Source: Antedon mediterranea
Taxonomy: Eukaryota > Echinodermata > Crinoidea > Comatulida > Antedonidae
Direction of reading: 5' to 3'
Length of the DNA stretch: 64,000 nucleotides
NCBI RefSeq assembly: GCF_964355755.1
Contig: NC_092671.1
Location: forward strand, 8,815,001 to 8,879,000
Position 1 is the first letter of the stretch, and the number at the start of each line of letters is the position of its first letter. The notes under the pieces were generated by a model. It was not told the DNA's origin. It did not search any database and worked only from the letters and a program-made list of their open reading frames with translations. The translations under genes were made by a program, and so were the position numbers. Shown here piece by piece: positions 35,101 through 50,100 of the stretch.

Positions 35101-38100
35101 GACACTACCTCGCTACCATCATCAGTCATCTTCATCATTGTTGCCACATTTAACCAACACCCACCCTTTATTTTTCATCGTTGATGCCAATACTGCCACT
35201 ATGCTTCTTTATCACAAGTATCTTCAGCTTCAAGACAATCATACATCATTACCATTGCTACTAGCAACTGATCAAGCTATTCACACTCAAACAACCTAAA
35301 CTCTGCAAACACATGAAACAGTTATAATAATTGTATGTATTTAGGCCTATAATAAACTGTTAACACAATATTTAACAATCAAATACAACAAAGACGTTCC
35401 GGACAGCATTTTATAAACACTTTTACAATAGTGTGCAAACATTATTGAATTTGTAATGTACTGTAATTGATGGACATCCTCAGCTAGGGCCGTCTGTTTC
35501 TGATAATGATGTTGTTCTTCAAAATCGGTTTTGGTAGTTGTTTATATAGAACGATTGCATTGTAGCCAAGTTTTTGCCTTCTACATTTCTCTATGTCTCA
35601 AAATAAATCACTTATAAATTATATAAACATTTAGAGTTTTCAATGATTAAAGATACTATAGTTCAATAAACATTAACTTAGAACTAGTACTCTAGTTACA
35701 CTGTATATTAAGAAAATGACACTATTTTTTATGCATGTTGTCTGTAGGATTGACGACGACAGTGGCTTCATATATTGGTGAGTTACTTTGCGTTTCAGCC
35801 TGTTTTACTGCTAGATACAGTAACGCTTTTACTTATGATATTGCTAATTCATTTGGTTGTAATTTTATTAAAATAATATTAAATATAATATACTTGGTTT
35901 CTGTGATTCTAATTATTCTAAAACATCCATAGGGCCTACTAATGTCACATTATTTATCAAATTAATATTATTCATGCACACTGTGAATGGTACTTTCAAA
36001 ATGTAATAATGGGGCACACAAAAACATTCATAATATTTATTGTTACTGCAATTCTTTAAAACATAAATAATTCATAAATTTTTGGTTAATATCAACCATA
36101 TATTTTAGTGGTTTAAATACATGTTTTATTTATGTAACAATAACTGATTTGATAGCAGTTAGATTATTATGAATTGATTGAATATCGGATAACCACTGCT
36201 AATTAAAATAGTATATTAAGTTTTGCGATGACGAGAGAAAATTCTTTTACCAAAATGCGATAAGGGTAACGCACATATTTTGTGATAACATATAATAGCA
36301 ATTGAATTTTTAATTTCTGTTAAATATAAAGTTTCACAAGACAATTACAGTTAGAATGACAAGTAAATGGAGTGAAACTAATCCTGTACCTAAGGGAACT
36401 ATTATTCTGGTGAATGAACAAATTCCTATGAGGATATCACTTTGTCTGTGACTGTAATTTACCTGTTGATTGATCAATAGAATTGATAAATATATAGTTT
36501 CAATACATGTTGGATTGGACCTAGTTTAAGTCATGCCATATTTACAGATTCACACTTAATAGGCAAACTGTCAACACCTACCGACATTCCAATAAGTTAT
36601 GAATTTATAAATAGCATTATGTTGGGTTAAAAACAAGGTGTCCTCCCCTAACTTTTCCTTCCAACCCCCCCCCCCCCCTCACCCCACCTCATCTCATCTC
36701 ATTTCACATTAGGTAGTACACATAAACTAATGTTTCCCATATACAGTACTTACATGTGCGCAAGAGGTACGACATACAATATCAACATAAGCCCTTTATA
36801 TAATTATCAAAGGCCTGGGTCTAAACAGGACCTGGAAATGTTACCTCAGGATACAGGTCATAATACAGTTAAACTGCATGTGAAAGTTCAAAGATAATCT
36901 ATTAAAAATACCCTGGGGATATAAATTGTAACTGTAACTGAATGTGTGTGTACACCTTAATACACTTTAAAAATGATTTAATTTTATTAAATTTCGGATT
37001 AAATTCCTTTTAACAGTAAAATTTCCCAATTACAAATGTTCATTTAATATCATTTGTGATACCAATGTTGCTAAAATGTTAATAAACTCAATTCAAAATG
37101 TACAGTATGTTCATATGTTTGGAAATACGAATAAATTAAAATGTTGATTATATTTTGGTATAGAAATGTGAATATATAGGGCTTATGTATTTTTTTTGCA
37201 GTGGTTTGAAATTTGCATGTAGTTTATAGCTGGATTAATTTTGTGATATTCTTTAATGAATGTATTTATTATGTGCCTGAAATGCATTATACATTACCCG
37301 TATATCCATCCCTAAAGTTTATAAATATTATACAGTTTTGATACACATGGAAAATGTGTACATTTACAGCAGAAATTTGAATACCGATACCAGGCCAAAC
37401 AAGCATAAATTTGCGGCCTGAGCAAAACAAATGTGTAGGCCTGTACCAACTCTATAAACTAGAAATGTTTGAATAGTAGTATTTGCATTTGATATCGGAA
37501 TTGTTTGAAGTGATTGTAGTGTATAGAATAATAATAAAAGCTATAATTAAATAAATCCTTTTAGGAGGTTTAACTGGTAGTTGACTTTCTTTTGTCAAAT
37601 TCCAATATACTTCTTGATAAAAGGAAGCGATGCATTGCTTATTTATACAATATTTCATTGATCTGTATTAAACGTCAACTCAAGAATGGTATCCACTCCT
37701 CAAGCATTTACTTTGCCTACAGGCTAATAGTTAATGTAACAATTGCCTTACAATACCTACCAAGCTTTAATATTCTAGTTTTTCTGGCATTTGTATTCTG
37801 CTTCAAACCCTTTTATTATTGTACTTGAAATGTTAAGTGAATTGCCTATTTTAGAATGTTTGAAAACAAACTTCAGAAATCTGGTAATTTTTGTTTCTAA
37901 GTCTTGATAATTTAAATTAACCAATAGACTTATTATTAAAATACCACAACAATCTAAATGAGAGGGAAGTAACTGTTATACTGTATTTTATAGTTAAGAA
38001 ATTCTAAATTTGGTGTGGAACCTCAATTGGAAGGAATATTACCAAATTTGGTGTGGAATTGGAATATTAACAAATGTAGAATAAACTGTTTTCTTTTTCA

Positions 38101-41100
38101 AATTTTAGTTTTGTTTGCAAATTATTATTGCTACGGCAACATTATTTTAAATTTATATATTTAAAAAAAGTATATATTTTTGCTATGCTAGAGTCGCATA
38201 GCATTAATGACATGCTATGAAAAGAATATACTGTAGCGGTCAATTTAATAAGTTTTTATCATTTATAAGTGACCTAGACTAGACTATTTGTAGATAACAG
38301 TTGACTTTAAGGTCTTTAATGTACTGTATACCGATTGCAGTGTTCAGTGGTCGTAATAGATTTTTGATAAACCAAATGAAAATTAATTTTGTGGAGTTAA
38401 CATTTATTGGGTTTATGATTTATATAATATTTTATTTTAGAATGTACTGCAGGAATTTTGCAGAATAATGGAATGAGCACATCCATAGTAACAGTGCATG
38501 TGGTAGTGATTTGCCTCTACAAATTTGTCATTTTCTAACATAGATTTATTTTTTGTTTCTAGAATACCGGGTTATAGATCTCCTTGGAATAATTGGCTTT
38601 CCACTACCGGAAGAAGTGTACTTCACCATGGGTATGATGTCTAACCAACCTGCCTATGAGATTCGTCCGTTTTCAAACTTAGCACGGCAGGCTGGATCCT
38701 TCTTTGATAATGGACTTACTCAGGATTTTACCATTAGAGCAGTTTTGAAGCCTAAATCTGCAAATGGAGGGCCACTCTTTGGTATTTTAGACAATTATCA
38801 GACTGTTGTTATTCTAGGAGTTAACATTTCTTTATCGGATAATAATAAACAGATTATTACATTATTTCTTTCGGATAGCGACACTATTTCTGAAACAAGA
38901 GAGGTCGCCTCATTTATAGTTCCAAGCATGATGGAAAAATGGACACGTTTTTCGATAAGTGTCCGCAGACATGTGGCAACTTTGTATTTTAACTGTGAGG
39001 AATACGACAGGAAAGTAATCGTTAGAAAATTAGGAGATCTTGTGTTCCCGAACGAGGCTGCAGTATTTGTTGCAAAATTTGGACGTCTAACAGATACGGA
39101 TGATGGACGTAGCACATTTGAGGTATTGAAGTATTTCAAAGATTGTTAAATATAAAAACAATTTTCTCCTTTTTAGCGATTTGTGTGTACAAATGTTTAT
39201 GCCACATATTTTCCCAAATGATTATATTTATTTATGAAATCAACTATATTTTGTATAAAAACAAAACAACAAAAGAACAAAACAGTCTGAGAAGACAAGA
39301 ATTCTGAAATTTGCGCCTGTCTGCCAGAACTACAAAATAGAACAACTCGCATCTATAAACAACCAAACGCCAGGCCTCGAATTTGGGGATTTTAGGGGCA
39401 AGGCCATTTGGCCTCCGGTTTTCATTGATTTGAGGGGCACCAAGGCCAAATGGGAGGGCACCAAGGCCATTTGTTTTAAATCGAAGGGGCACCAAGGCCA
39501 AAATTAAAAAATATTTTAATAAATAGGCCAAAATTTAAAAATAGCTTGTTTCCGGTTGAGCGCCCGGGTGGAATTTTTTTCAAAAAAAAAAAATTCTACC
39601 CGCAAACATTTTTGGGGGAATTTCCCCTATTCATCAGATTGCGTAGTTAGTAGTAGGAGAGGACTGTCTACATCTTTTTGTATTTCATTATATATAAATA
39701 TTACGTGTATTTACGATCCATATAAATAATAATTATTAAGGTACGATGTTTAGCGTTCACAGTTGTTTCGTTTAGTTTCAAACAATGCGATCAAAAAAAG
39801 GCATGTGAAGCCAGGCCCAACGGGTAAAGACCCTAACAACAGCAAGCACTTAGCAGCACTAAATAAAGGCGCAGCGGACGGAGAACACAGGTTACAAAAA
39901 CAATTTGTTTGTAGGCCTTAACTACAACTATTCATACACAGAGTGTTATCCACGGTAAAAATCAAGCCAATGACATTATGTTGTAGAATATAAATTATTG
40001 TTATTTTCCGAGTTTCGATTTCTGAAGCTTTTTTGTTAGTATAATCCATATTCATAAGAATTCAAAACACGGACGGACGGACGCCGACCTCTCTCTCTCT
40101 GTTTAGCCTTCTGCACGTGTATTGTGGACTATACCATTTCCTTGAGTTCGGTAAAAACGCGTTTGTTAATTTAGTGTACGACGTCGTTAAACAAGATTTT
40201 TCGATGATCTGTCGGCTGGATTATTGAGGTGGGTGCGATAAAATATAAATATAATATACTTCCAACGATCTTCGGGTTGAGGTACCGGTTTAACTTTAGT
40301 ACTAAAAGTTGACACCCCTAATTTTACACGTATAATGGAATGGACTACACCATGCAGGAACGCACATGGTATTTTCATATCAGAGGGTGCGTGTACGTCA
40401 AAAGGAATTGTTTTTCCAACGACCGATCCTTCGTACTCACACGTACGACGACGTCGTGTGAAATTTCTTATCAGAGGGTGCGTGTGCGTCAAATGGAATT
40501 GTTTTCCCAATGTATTGAATCGCGTGTGTTTGTTGATCGGATCGGCGGCGGGAGGATAGGCTGGCTAGGACAAGGAGTGCGTGTAATTTTTTTTTCAACG
40601 AAGGCGGCTAGCTCGATTATTGAGGCGGGGGTGGTGCGACTTTAATACTTTCAGTGACCTCCGATCGAGGAACGTTTTTAGCTTTATTATTAAAAGTGTA
40701 CACCCCTGTATTTTAATGTACTATCTATACCATTATTTACCACGCACGGCGGCCGGGACGATATTGTTTTGGTTATATAAATATGTTCGATGTTTTCTCT
40801 AAATGCGTTTAGGGAAATCCCCTTGCAACGAAGACAGGCGATAGTTTTGCGTCTCGTCCGATATTCTTGACATTATTTTCTATCTACTTCAGTGGTTTTT
40901 ATTGTGGTAAAACTCGGGAAGGGCACTCACGGCCAACGCAAAAAAAAGGGCAGGCCAGTAGTGGCCGTGGGTGCTATTAATTTTCGAGGGCATTGAGGCC
41001 AACTGGGAGGGCACCGACGGCACTGGCCGCGGTGGCCGCGGTAAAATTCGAGGCCTGAAACGCCATTAACAGAAAATATTATGCAAAAATTCAACATAAA

Positions 41101-44100
41101 TTACCAATGTATATTTTCTAATTGTAGGGGACTGTACAGGAATTATCTATTACAACTGATCCACTTGATGCAGAATTTCAATGTGAATCTCCAGAAACAG
41201 AAGAAAGTGAGGTATGTTGACCATCTTTAAAACTTTTATATTAAACATTTCCTTTTATTGATCATATATTTGTGGGCAGGATTTGAAATTGAATTGAAAT
41301 ATTGAATTGAAATATATATTTATACTGGGTAACCTCTTCAGTCAAAGACTAGTCTCCCAGAGGGCCCAGTTGGTGATCAGTGGCTGTGATGTACTAATAC
41401 ACCGAGGTAACCCCCTACTCGTCTCGAAAGATGTACTAGGTTCTTTAAAGTGCACACGAGCTAGTTGTGTACACTGGACCTACGGTTTATAGTCCTTAGA
41501 GAAGACTCGTTCTACCACCAGAACCATGGAGTGAGTGAGCCTTGAACCCCTGCCGATGTTATGGCTACGTAATTACGGTTCCACTGTCTTAACCCGCTCG
41601 GCCATTCATTCTATTCTATCTAGCAAACTACTGGAAATTGCTTTGTCGTTTTGCTATACTTTCTAGTTGAAATTCCAAAGCTAGATGAAGGTTTGGTGGT
41701 TTAATTTTTTGAAAAATGTGTTACTTTTTAGTTAAGAAAAGGTGCTTGATCTTCCAATTTCTATAATTTCAAGTTTATGTAGTTTAATTTATCAACAGAT
41801 TTGTTTGCTAGCTAGATAAATGGTTCATTTTGCTAACTTTTTACAACTAGAAAAAGTTCTATTACTAGTAGGTAAATGAGCATCTCCGGTGTTGTGAAGC
41901 TATTAATGATTCCTTCTCTTCTTTATACCCAAATGTATTTGATTCTATAACATTCATACATTGATAAAATTATGGTATTAGGTATATTGACCTGGTTATG
42001 TACAGTACATGAATAAACAGCATTCCTTCAAAGAAATGGAGTATGGTTAATTTTGATATTGCCCTTCACATGTGAGTAGTTTAGTCATTGATGTAAGGTA
42101 CATTCATTTAAATAAGTGATTTATAAGTTGTTTATACCTGTATTGGCCTATACGAAATGATCATGGAATAGTTATTTATTAAATTTCAACCTCAGCATTC
42201 CATTTCCATTAATTTTAATTATGATTGTAGTGATGGCAACCATATGTACTAGTGTCAACACAGCAAATGTCAAAAAGTCATTTCACAGTGTGTAACACAT
42301 AATAATTAAGATGTTTGGCCCATTTTATACTAAATTTGTCAACTTTAAATGAATTGTTATTAATTTCTTACTATATTCAGTAGTACAGTACAATTTGAGT
42401 CATTCTCAGGTTTTAGTTATGAAATTTATTCAATTAATAAAGATTTACAGAATATTTCAACACATTTTCATCTTCATCCATCTTCTTGTGATATTTACAG
42501 ATTTATAGTGATTTGAAGGGTTGAACTAATACTGACAGGGGATAAAAAAGCCACTCTGATACAAATCTATTATATTCGCATATGTAGATTGTTCACATTT
42601 TCTCTCTGATTATAAACGTACCTAAATTTTAATGTTTTCTTCTTCATTAAAACACTATAATAAAGCCATTTTATGACCATCTCCAGTAATTTTTTATTTA
42701 TATTATTGTATTATTTATTTATGAGATTATCTTAAATACTGTAGCTATAGTACCAAATTAATGCACATCTTCTGGTCTTGATGATATTATACCGTCCTAA
42801 TCCGACAACTCATATTTTCAACTTTCAATGTCTTCTATGATGTATAGGCCTAATCAAAGCCTTATTAAGGGGTGTAGTGTAGTAATTTACTAGTGTAGTA
42901 ATTTATTCACACCGTTTTTAACCAGTTATTTTTATGCAGCAGAAACAGACCCTCAGAAACAGCTTGCTAAATAATAAACAAGTTTAATAGCAAAATGTAG
43001 TTACTGCATTAACTGCAGTAGAATAATTTAGACATGGTCCCTAATGATCACAAGAGAGGAGAGTATTATTCTTGAGTCAGAAGTTCACAGAATTTGCAGA
43101 ACTAATGCAACTTTTCCAACTTAATGATTTATGTCGTTTCAATCTCCCTATGTTTTACCAACTACTGTACATAGATAAGATCAACACTGAGTTTATTACA
43201 TTTGCAGCATTCAGACACTTTTGTATTTGGTTGACAGCAGGAATATAGAATTTAAATGCAGTTTATAGATTTAACAAAAATTATTCAAGAAATTTGATCA
43301 AATAATTTTCTATCCATAATTGTTTATTGCCAGGTGCAGAAATTGATAGGTCAATTTTATAATAGTTTAAAAAATCATTTGGACATTTGGAAATCTTGGA
43401 ATGCGAGGAGAACTGGAGTTAAATTGATGAAAATTGAAAAAGACATGTAATGGACATGCTTTACCTATACTTCACACACTTTCAATTTCCTTTGTGGAAT
43501 TTAGAATTACATTTTAAGTGACCACATCAAGGGGAACCTTTGATTTCTTTTGCCAGATAGTTTGTAATATAAATTGATTTGATAAACTAGACAAACAAGA
43601 AAATATTTAATTGAATTGTATGGTGCTGAGATAAAAGATTTATTAATTTTTCTTATCATTTCCATGTTAATAAAAAACATGTGGTTGCAGGAATGACTTG
43701 TTTGGTATAACCTCAATGTGGGCTTAAATCTGAGCATGGAGTAAGGTGTACAGTATTGTGTTTATCGGTCAGGTTGCAATGAAAAAATCTAGTGGAAGAG
43801 TTTAATTATGGTTTTTATAGTAATTTATGGTAATGAATAGTAAATATTGTAGTATTTCTTGTTGTTTAGGATTTACCTCCTGTGCAAATAAGGTAGGGTA
43901 CCATCTCAACTGATTTGTTTTGGATTAAAAACAATGGTAACATTACAACACCATTCCTTAAGGATATTTTAAGCATTCTTTCCTTATTAAGATTCAAATC
44001 AACTGTCTATGTAAGAAGAAATTGCTTCATTAATTGTGCAGAATGCAGAAAATTATTTTGGAGCAATTTTATGCAATGTCAACTGTCAACACCAAGGGAT

Positions 44101-47100
44101 TTTGAACTAAGGACTGAAAGCAAGATTTACAATGACATATGAGGTATCGATTTAAGGTTACATCATTGTGGATGATAGGTAGCTGTAACAGATTTAAAGG
44201 AGACTGTCATAACATGTTATATTACTAGTACAATATATTATGTTGCAGGATAAGAATTTATTAAAATAGATTGAAATTACATTAATGTAGGCACTTTTTG
44301 CAAATCATAAACATATTAATTAAAGCATATTTTTTCTTAGAAAGTTGGTATCCCATGGTCACCTCAATACTGGCAATCTAGCTGTGTAACTTTTGGTATC
44401 CCATGGTCACCTCAATACTGGCAATTTAGCTGTGTAACTTTTGGTATCCTGTAGTCGCCTCAATACTGGCCCTCTAGCTGTGTAACTTTAATATAATTTG
44501 TTTTAGCTTGTGGTCTTCCAAAGCCTTTAAATTGAATGTACCAGTATTCTCCATCAATATATTAACTGTTACCAGCCAATATAGGTATTAGCTAATTTGG
44601 CCCCTAACACATCTGTTTCACAAGGACCTACCACTTGCCCCTGAGCAGTCACATACCAGAAGTCTTGAAAATTCATTAGTTTTTATATAAAATTGCACAG
44701 GTTTGCTTCCCATTAGAAATCAATTGGTCTTTTATCAAGAGGGAATACTCATTTGGGGATTACTTATGGTGGTCCTTTGTTAGGATTAGTTAGGGTATAT
44801 AAATTGAACCCCAAGGCCTGTTTTTATATTGATTTTTGTGATGGTAATTTCACCTTACCATGCTGAGAAAACTTATTTTATCAGCCTTGTGTTAATTTAA
44901 AGTGAATTGATAGAAAATATTTTGCCTTTAAAGTCTTTCAAATGTCGTACAATGAAGAGTGTATACTGCAGACTACTTTGTTGGACTGTAATTGTATATT
45001 TTAATAATAATTTAATATATGAGAAACAATACACTATGTGAAATATTCCACACAAACAAATAGATTGTCTGGGCCAACTCTTAGGATGTTTTGTTATATT
45101 TAATGTAATACTTGGAAACTATTAATGTAGCAGTCTTAAGATTTCCTTGGGAATGCCAAGTTTACATTCTATATGTGCTTGAGGCTGGCGTTAGGTGGCC
45201 CTCTGGGAACATTTAATGACCACTCAGCTATGACTGAATGTTTTGTGATTTGTGAAATAAATACCTTATGTATAGAAGTACAGTTGTAAATATTTTATGA
45301 AATAGCTTTGTTTCATTATAATAAATCTAGCTAACTTTATTTAAGGTCAAAATGGAATTCAATGAGTATGTCATGTGGATTTTTTAGTTAAAGGTATAGT
45401 TTAGATGTCTGAATAAAGCATTTTGGTAACTGTTTATGACAACTAGCTAGGCCCGGGGCTAGGCCATAGAATAACTTGTTGATTATTAACTTTACAGGGT
45501 ATAGTACTGTAATAAGCAATATTAGAAATAAGACAATTGAGACATCAGAAAGTTAAAAACAAAATTAGATTTAGCACAATTAAAATGATTAAGACAAGCC
45601 AAGTCTTTCAGCTAAGAGTGGGCCATCTCAGTCTCTGCTGTGGACTGACGAATGAGTGCCATTTAGTGGTAGTTTAACACGAAGGGACTCATAGGAGAGA
45701 TAAAAGTTGTATGTGTTATCATCAGGTCCACTGAGCTTTGTATAAAAAGTGCATTATAAAAAAAATTTGAATTTATTCTGAAGTGATTTGATAAAAGTTC
45801 TACATAATATTATAAGCAATATAATTGTTGTATGTTAGGTAATTTTGATTGATCGTAAATCGGTACTGGGTATAATGATAGTTTTTAACATAAAATTATT
45901 GGAAACTGGAAGAAGTTATTTTGGGCGTTGATGAATAACCTTAAGGGTCAAGAAAACAGTGTTTGTCCAAGCATATTTTGTTTCTATCCATAGTGAGGAT
46001 CAGTCTTCCATATACCACAGCAAGATTAGATAGTAGTAATGGACACCAACATACACAATAGCTGTTTACCCATAGTTTCTAAAGCCTAACATCAACACTG
46101 TACATGATATGGTGTTTGAGTTGAGATAAGACCAGCTGTAGTGATATATTTCAAAAAGCACTTTATCTAAAATGAAGAATTTGAGTAATGCCATAAATGA
46201 AGCAACATACCACATATGGACATACTGTAGTAGTATTCATCATTTTGTGATCCATTGCGTAAAATCGGTAATGGGTTGTAGTGATTAAGAGAAATACAAT
46301 AAAGAACAATTTGATTGGCAACATTTGTATCTCAATTAAATAGTAGGATTTAAAACTCCACTACTAGGATGTAAGGTCCATCCTAATGGAATACACAATG
46401 AATCAAGGATGCTAACTCTATTGACATCTTCAAATAGTTGCTGAAAACCAATTGATTTCGCCATATGAAATGGTATAATTTCTACCTAGTTCGCTCTCTA
46501 TACTGTGGTCATAGCACTTTCGAGAAAATTTATTTTGGTTAGGCACTATACAAAAGATTAGCATTATTATTATGTAAGCAAAGTTCAACGTAAATATCCA
46601 ATCACGACAGTTAAAAACTTTTTTTAAATTGCGTTGTGCATGTTTCTTTAGTGGAAACCAAGCTTTATGTGTATAGCAAATGTGGAGGTATTGGATTTCA
46701 CAATTATTACAACCGGTGTCTGAATAGGGTTTAAGCTGCCCATTGTCAAAGTAATCAATCCATTTCATGGATCACTCTTGTATTAAATAATAATATCAGA
46801 CATTGTATAATGCTATTTTATGAAGATCAGAGAGCTTTAACCAATGTTGTCAAAAGTTCTATTTGAGTATTTTTGAGTTGTCCGGATATCAGTTAAATTA
46901 CACATCGATATCAGAACCAGGTCAAGTGAATATAGACACTATTCAAATGGTTCAGTGCAATTAAATGACCATTTAAAATGAGCCAGAAGCCATTGATGTC
47001 TGGCAATAGATACCAATGCAAACTTTAGTACCACCTGTAACACCACCCTCTAGGAAACATTGTGATCTTAGCCTGGTGTACAGGGATTCAACGCTGAAAA

Positions 47101-50100
47101 TTGACGTACACTTTGACACAAACTTTTATTGCTCCTGGTTGGAAATAGATAGTATCCATGTGCGTTTTAGTTTCTCTGATATTTCTCATTTTAGAACTTA
47201 AAAGGTTGTTGACATTCTATTCATGTCCTACTTTTTCTTGGATCTGCTGTACATTATTTACTGGTGATGTTCTCTTTCTTTTAATTGCAAAAAGTTATGA
47301 ACAGTTAAATTATATTATAAAACGCTTTGCCTTGGGCAGTAGATAAAAAACTATTATTGTAGTGTCCCTGAATATTAGGCATCTGGTAACCATAGATACT
47401 CTAGATGGCAGTCTATAGGCAGTCTTATTACTGTTACTGTATTGTGCATATTAATATTTATTTCAATGTATGCCCTTTCATAATTTGTCCTAGATCCAAT
47501 TTTTGAATTTATATATTCCATAAAAAGTACAAAGTATGGTATGGTATTATAGTGAGAATAACTACACTGTTTGAATTGATTGACATAAAGAAGCCTAAGC
47601 CATTCTGGAAGTAGTAAGATTAGCATACATTGTGTTCAATCACTTGATAGTTTATTTAACAAAAAGTCATCTATCCAGCATATCCCGAAAGGTTCCAAGC
47701 ATCAGCTCACAATTAAAGCTATTTATTTTAAGCGTGGCTACACACTATATATAGAGGATGTGTGCCGAATTAGCAACAGACAAAATAGAGATTTTCACCA
47801 TCATTTAACACAACACACACTTAAAATTGATTGGCTATGACCTGCAACACCGAGCACATGCATTATAAAGTTAAAACAGAATTGTCCCATTCTGAAATTT
47901 CATTGATATTTTGGAGCAGCAGAGTATTTCCAGGATCTGTTTTACTTTTGCTTCTTTTTCTTGTCTTGAATGTCTTTAAGTTTAACAATGTCTTTACACA
48001 CAGATTATGGTTCACTGAAGTTCCCTGTTTTTGGAATTTGTTTCTCGTTTTTCCCCCATGTTTTTGCTTGCCTTCCTTTAGATAGGCAGATGCGGATCCA
48101 GCATTATAGATTGATGGAGGTAAATATTTGATAAATGATAAAACGATCTGTCGGGTTGCAGAATATAGTCATTTTATTTTAAAAGAAATTTTAGTGTGGG
48201 CTGTTTAGCCCCTGCCTAAATCCGTGCCTGATAGGTACAGTAAGACATAGAATAACATACTTGGTTGGCCTACAACAAATTTAGACTCTAATAATAATAT
48301 CACTATATCAATGCAAGTTATACAATTTAAAAGGAAAAACAATATGGCATTCCTCAGTGTTACCCTATTTTTTAAAGATATGTAAATTCTTTAAAAAAAA
48401 TATAAGTAAAAGAAATTACAGCTTTAATAATTTTTACTGGCATGCTCTTTTTGAACTTTCAGCTTTAGTAGGTCACCCAATCCTTTTCCCCTGCTTTGCA
48501 TACACTACCAAGCATGACTTTGTTTTAATTTTCCCCATGTGTAGCAATACATTAACAGTTTTTTTTTTTCAGATATAGCAAATCTAGGCAAGTATTGAAG
48601 TATTTACCTATTAGTATTTGTGAAACTGTTGTGAAAGCAAGTATATGTGTTTAATTACTTCCCTCATTGCTTAGTTGTAAGAAAGGTACTACTTTGTACT
48701 TTAGTTCAGAGAGTGAGAGTAGATTTCAATATTAGCAGAAATATAGAATGGTTCTCATCAGCCAGTGAAATTTTGACCCTCATCAAAAATATTTATCTTT
48801 CCTCTTTCTTTTTTTAAAGAATTAAATACTGAAATTGATGTTGAAAAATAAGTATCGATCAATATTATTCTCTTCAATCATTTACGTTTTTTCTCTACAA
48901 ATATAATTGTGGGTGAATTGAAGTATAGTGTATTGTTTTTGTTTTTGATGAATATAAGAGATTGATTGATTGATTGGTAGTACAAAAAAAAACCATATTG
49001 GTGTCAACCCTTGACCTGGTCATTCACTCGAAATGCCCAATGTATGATTTTTTACTGGCCTAAAATAACTCAATTTGCTGTTCAATTACAATAGAGGAAA
49101 AGGTTTCTGGGAACATCAGAGATTCACTTTTTATTTGCTACAAGAAACCGAACTCGAAATTCTGGACAAAATTGAGGTTTAAAAATTGCGGTATTCTGAA
49201 GGTTTGAAGCAGATACACACGGATATCTTAAATTTGTAATAATGAATGAACCACCTCCTTACTAATGTTGAATGTGTTAATGCAATTTTAAAGTCAGATT
49301 TGATTCAATTTAAATTTTGATTATTAAACTGAAACTTTGGTTTGAAAGTGGTCTTTACTTGAAGAGATGACTCCCAGATTTAAACAATACAAATGAGACG
49401 TTTTAATATCAAATTTCCTTTGTCAATCAGCTAATTTTCATTCGCATAGTTAAATGATGAATAATATGGTTGGAATTGGTACTATGTATAAACACTTGAG
49501 GCTGAAAATAACATGACCAGGTCCTAGATCAGGTCAAAGTGTGATCAAATGGTTCCACCTCAAGCTGAGTTTGTGGGCCTTGGTTCTTATAAAATACAAA
49601 CACAACTAAAGCCTTAATTACCATACTAATTACATACATCTGTATAGTTGAAATTGGTTGACTTGATTATTTTTCTTCCAATATTGTTAAGTGCACTTTT
49701 TAAAGACATCCTTATTATGTCTGTCTGTGGTTAAGACTGAAAGTGTTATCAGATTTTTACAACAGTGATGGTAATATTAACAGAATAACAAAACTAGGTG
49801 GGATGACCCCATACTGTAAACAAAACAATGACGCATTCAATATTCTCTCAATCTCCTTTTTTTCTGGGTTATTTTTTGATTAATTTTTCATCTCATATTT
49901 TTTGTTTCAGGAATTTTAAGTTGGTTACCATTTGTAAAAGACCATTCCATATGTTATTTTAAGCATAACAAATAGGATTATAGTAGAATATTGCTAACCC
50001 TATCAAATACCTCCTTGTTCAATCAAGTTGAAAATATTTATGACTGTTACTAGGCTTCTCCAAGTTGTTTATGTTAGTGGTGATAATAAGTTTATGGGAT

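Larger units (their letters stand above)
23306..35747 (+). other. Multiplexin intron 2 (12.4 kb)
   Basis: Holds the 78-bp minisatellite, a 134-bp tandem duplication near 28.7 kb, a tRNA-derived SINE near 30.7 kb and a 37-bp inverted repeat at 34.6 kb. Short stretches resembling GTGTCCCTTAA-type repeat ends occur near 25.8 and 26.5 kb. The rest is AT-rich with no coding signal that I trust. Confidence 0.5.

Noticed and set aside
48540-48600. TTTTTTTTTCAG acceptor as a multiplexin exon
   Set aside because: Phase-0 reading hits a stop at the second codon (ATA TAG).
49895-49930. TTTTGTTTCAG acceptor as a multiplexin exon
   Set aside because: Phase-0 reading hits a stop at the third codon (GAA TTT TAA).
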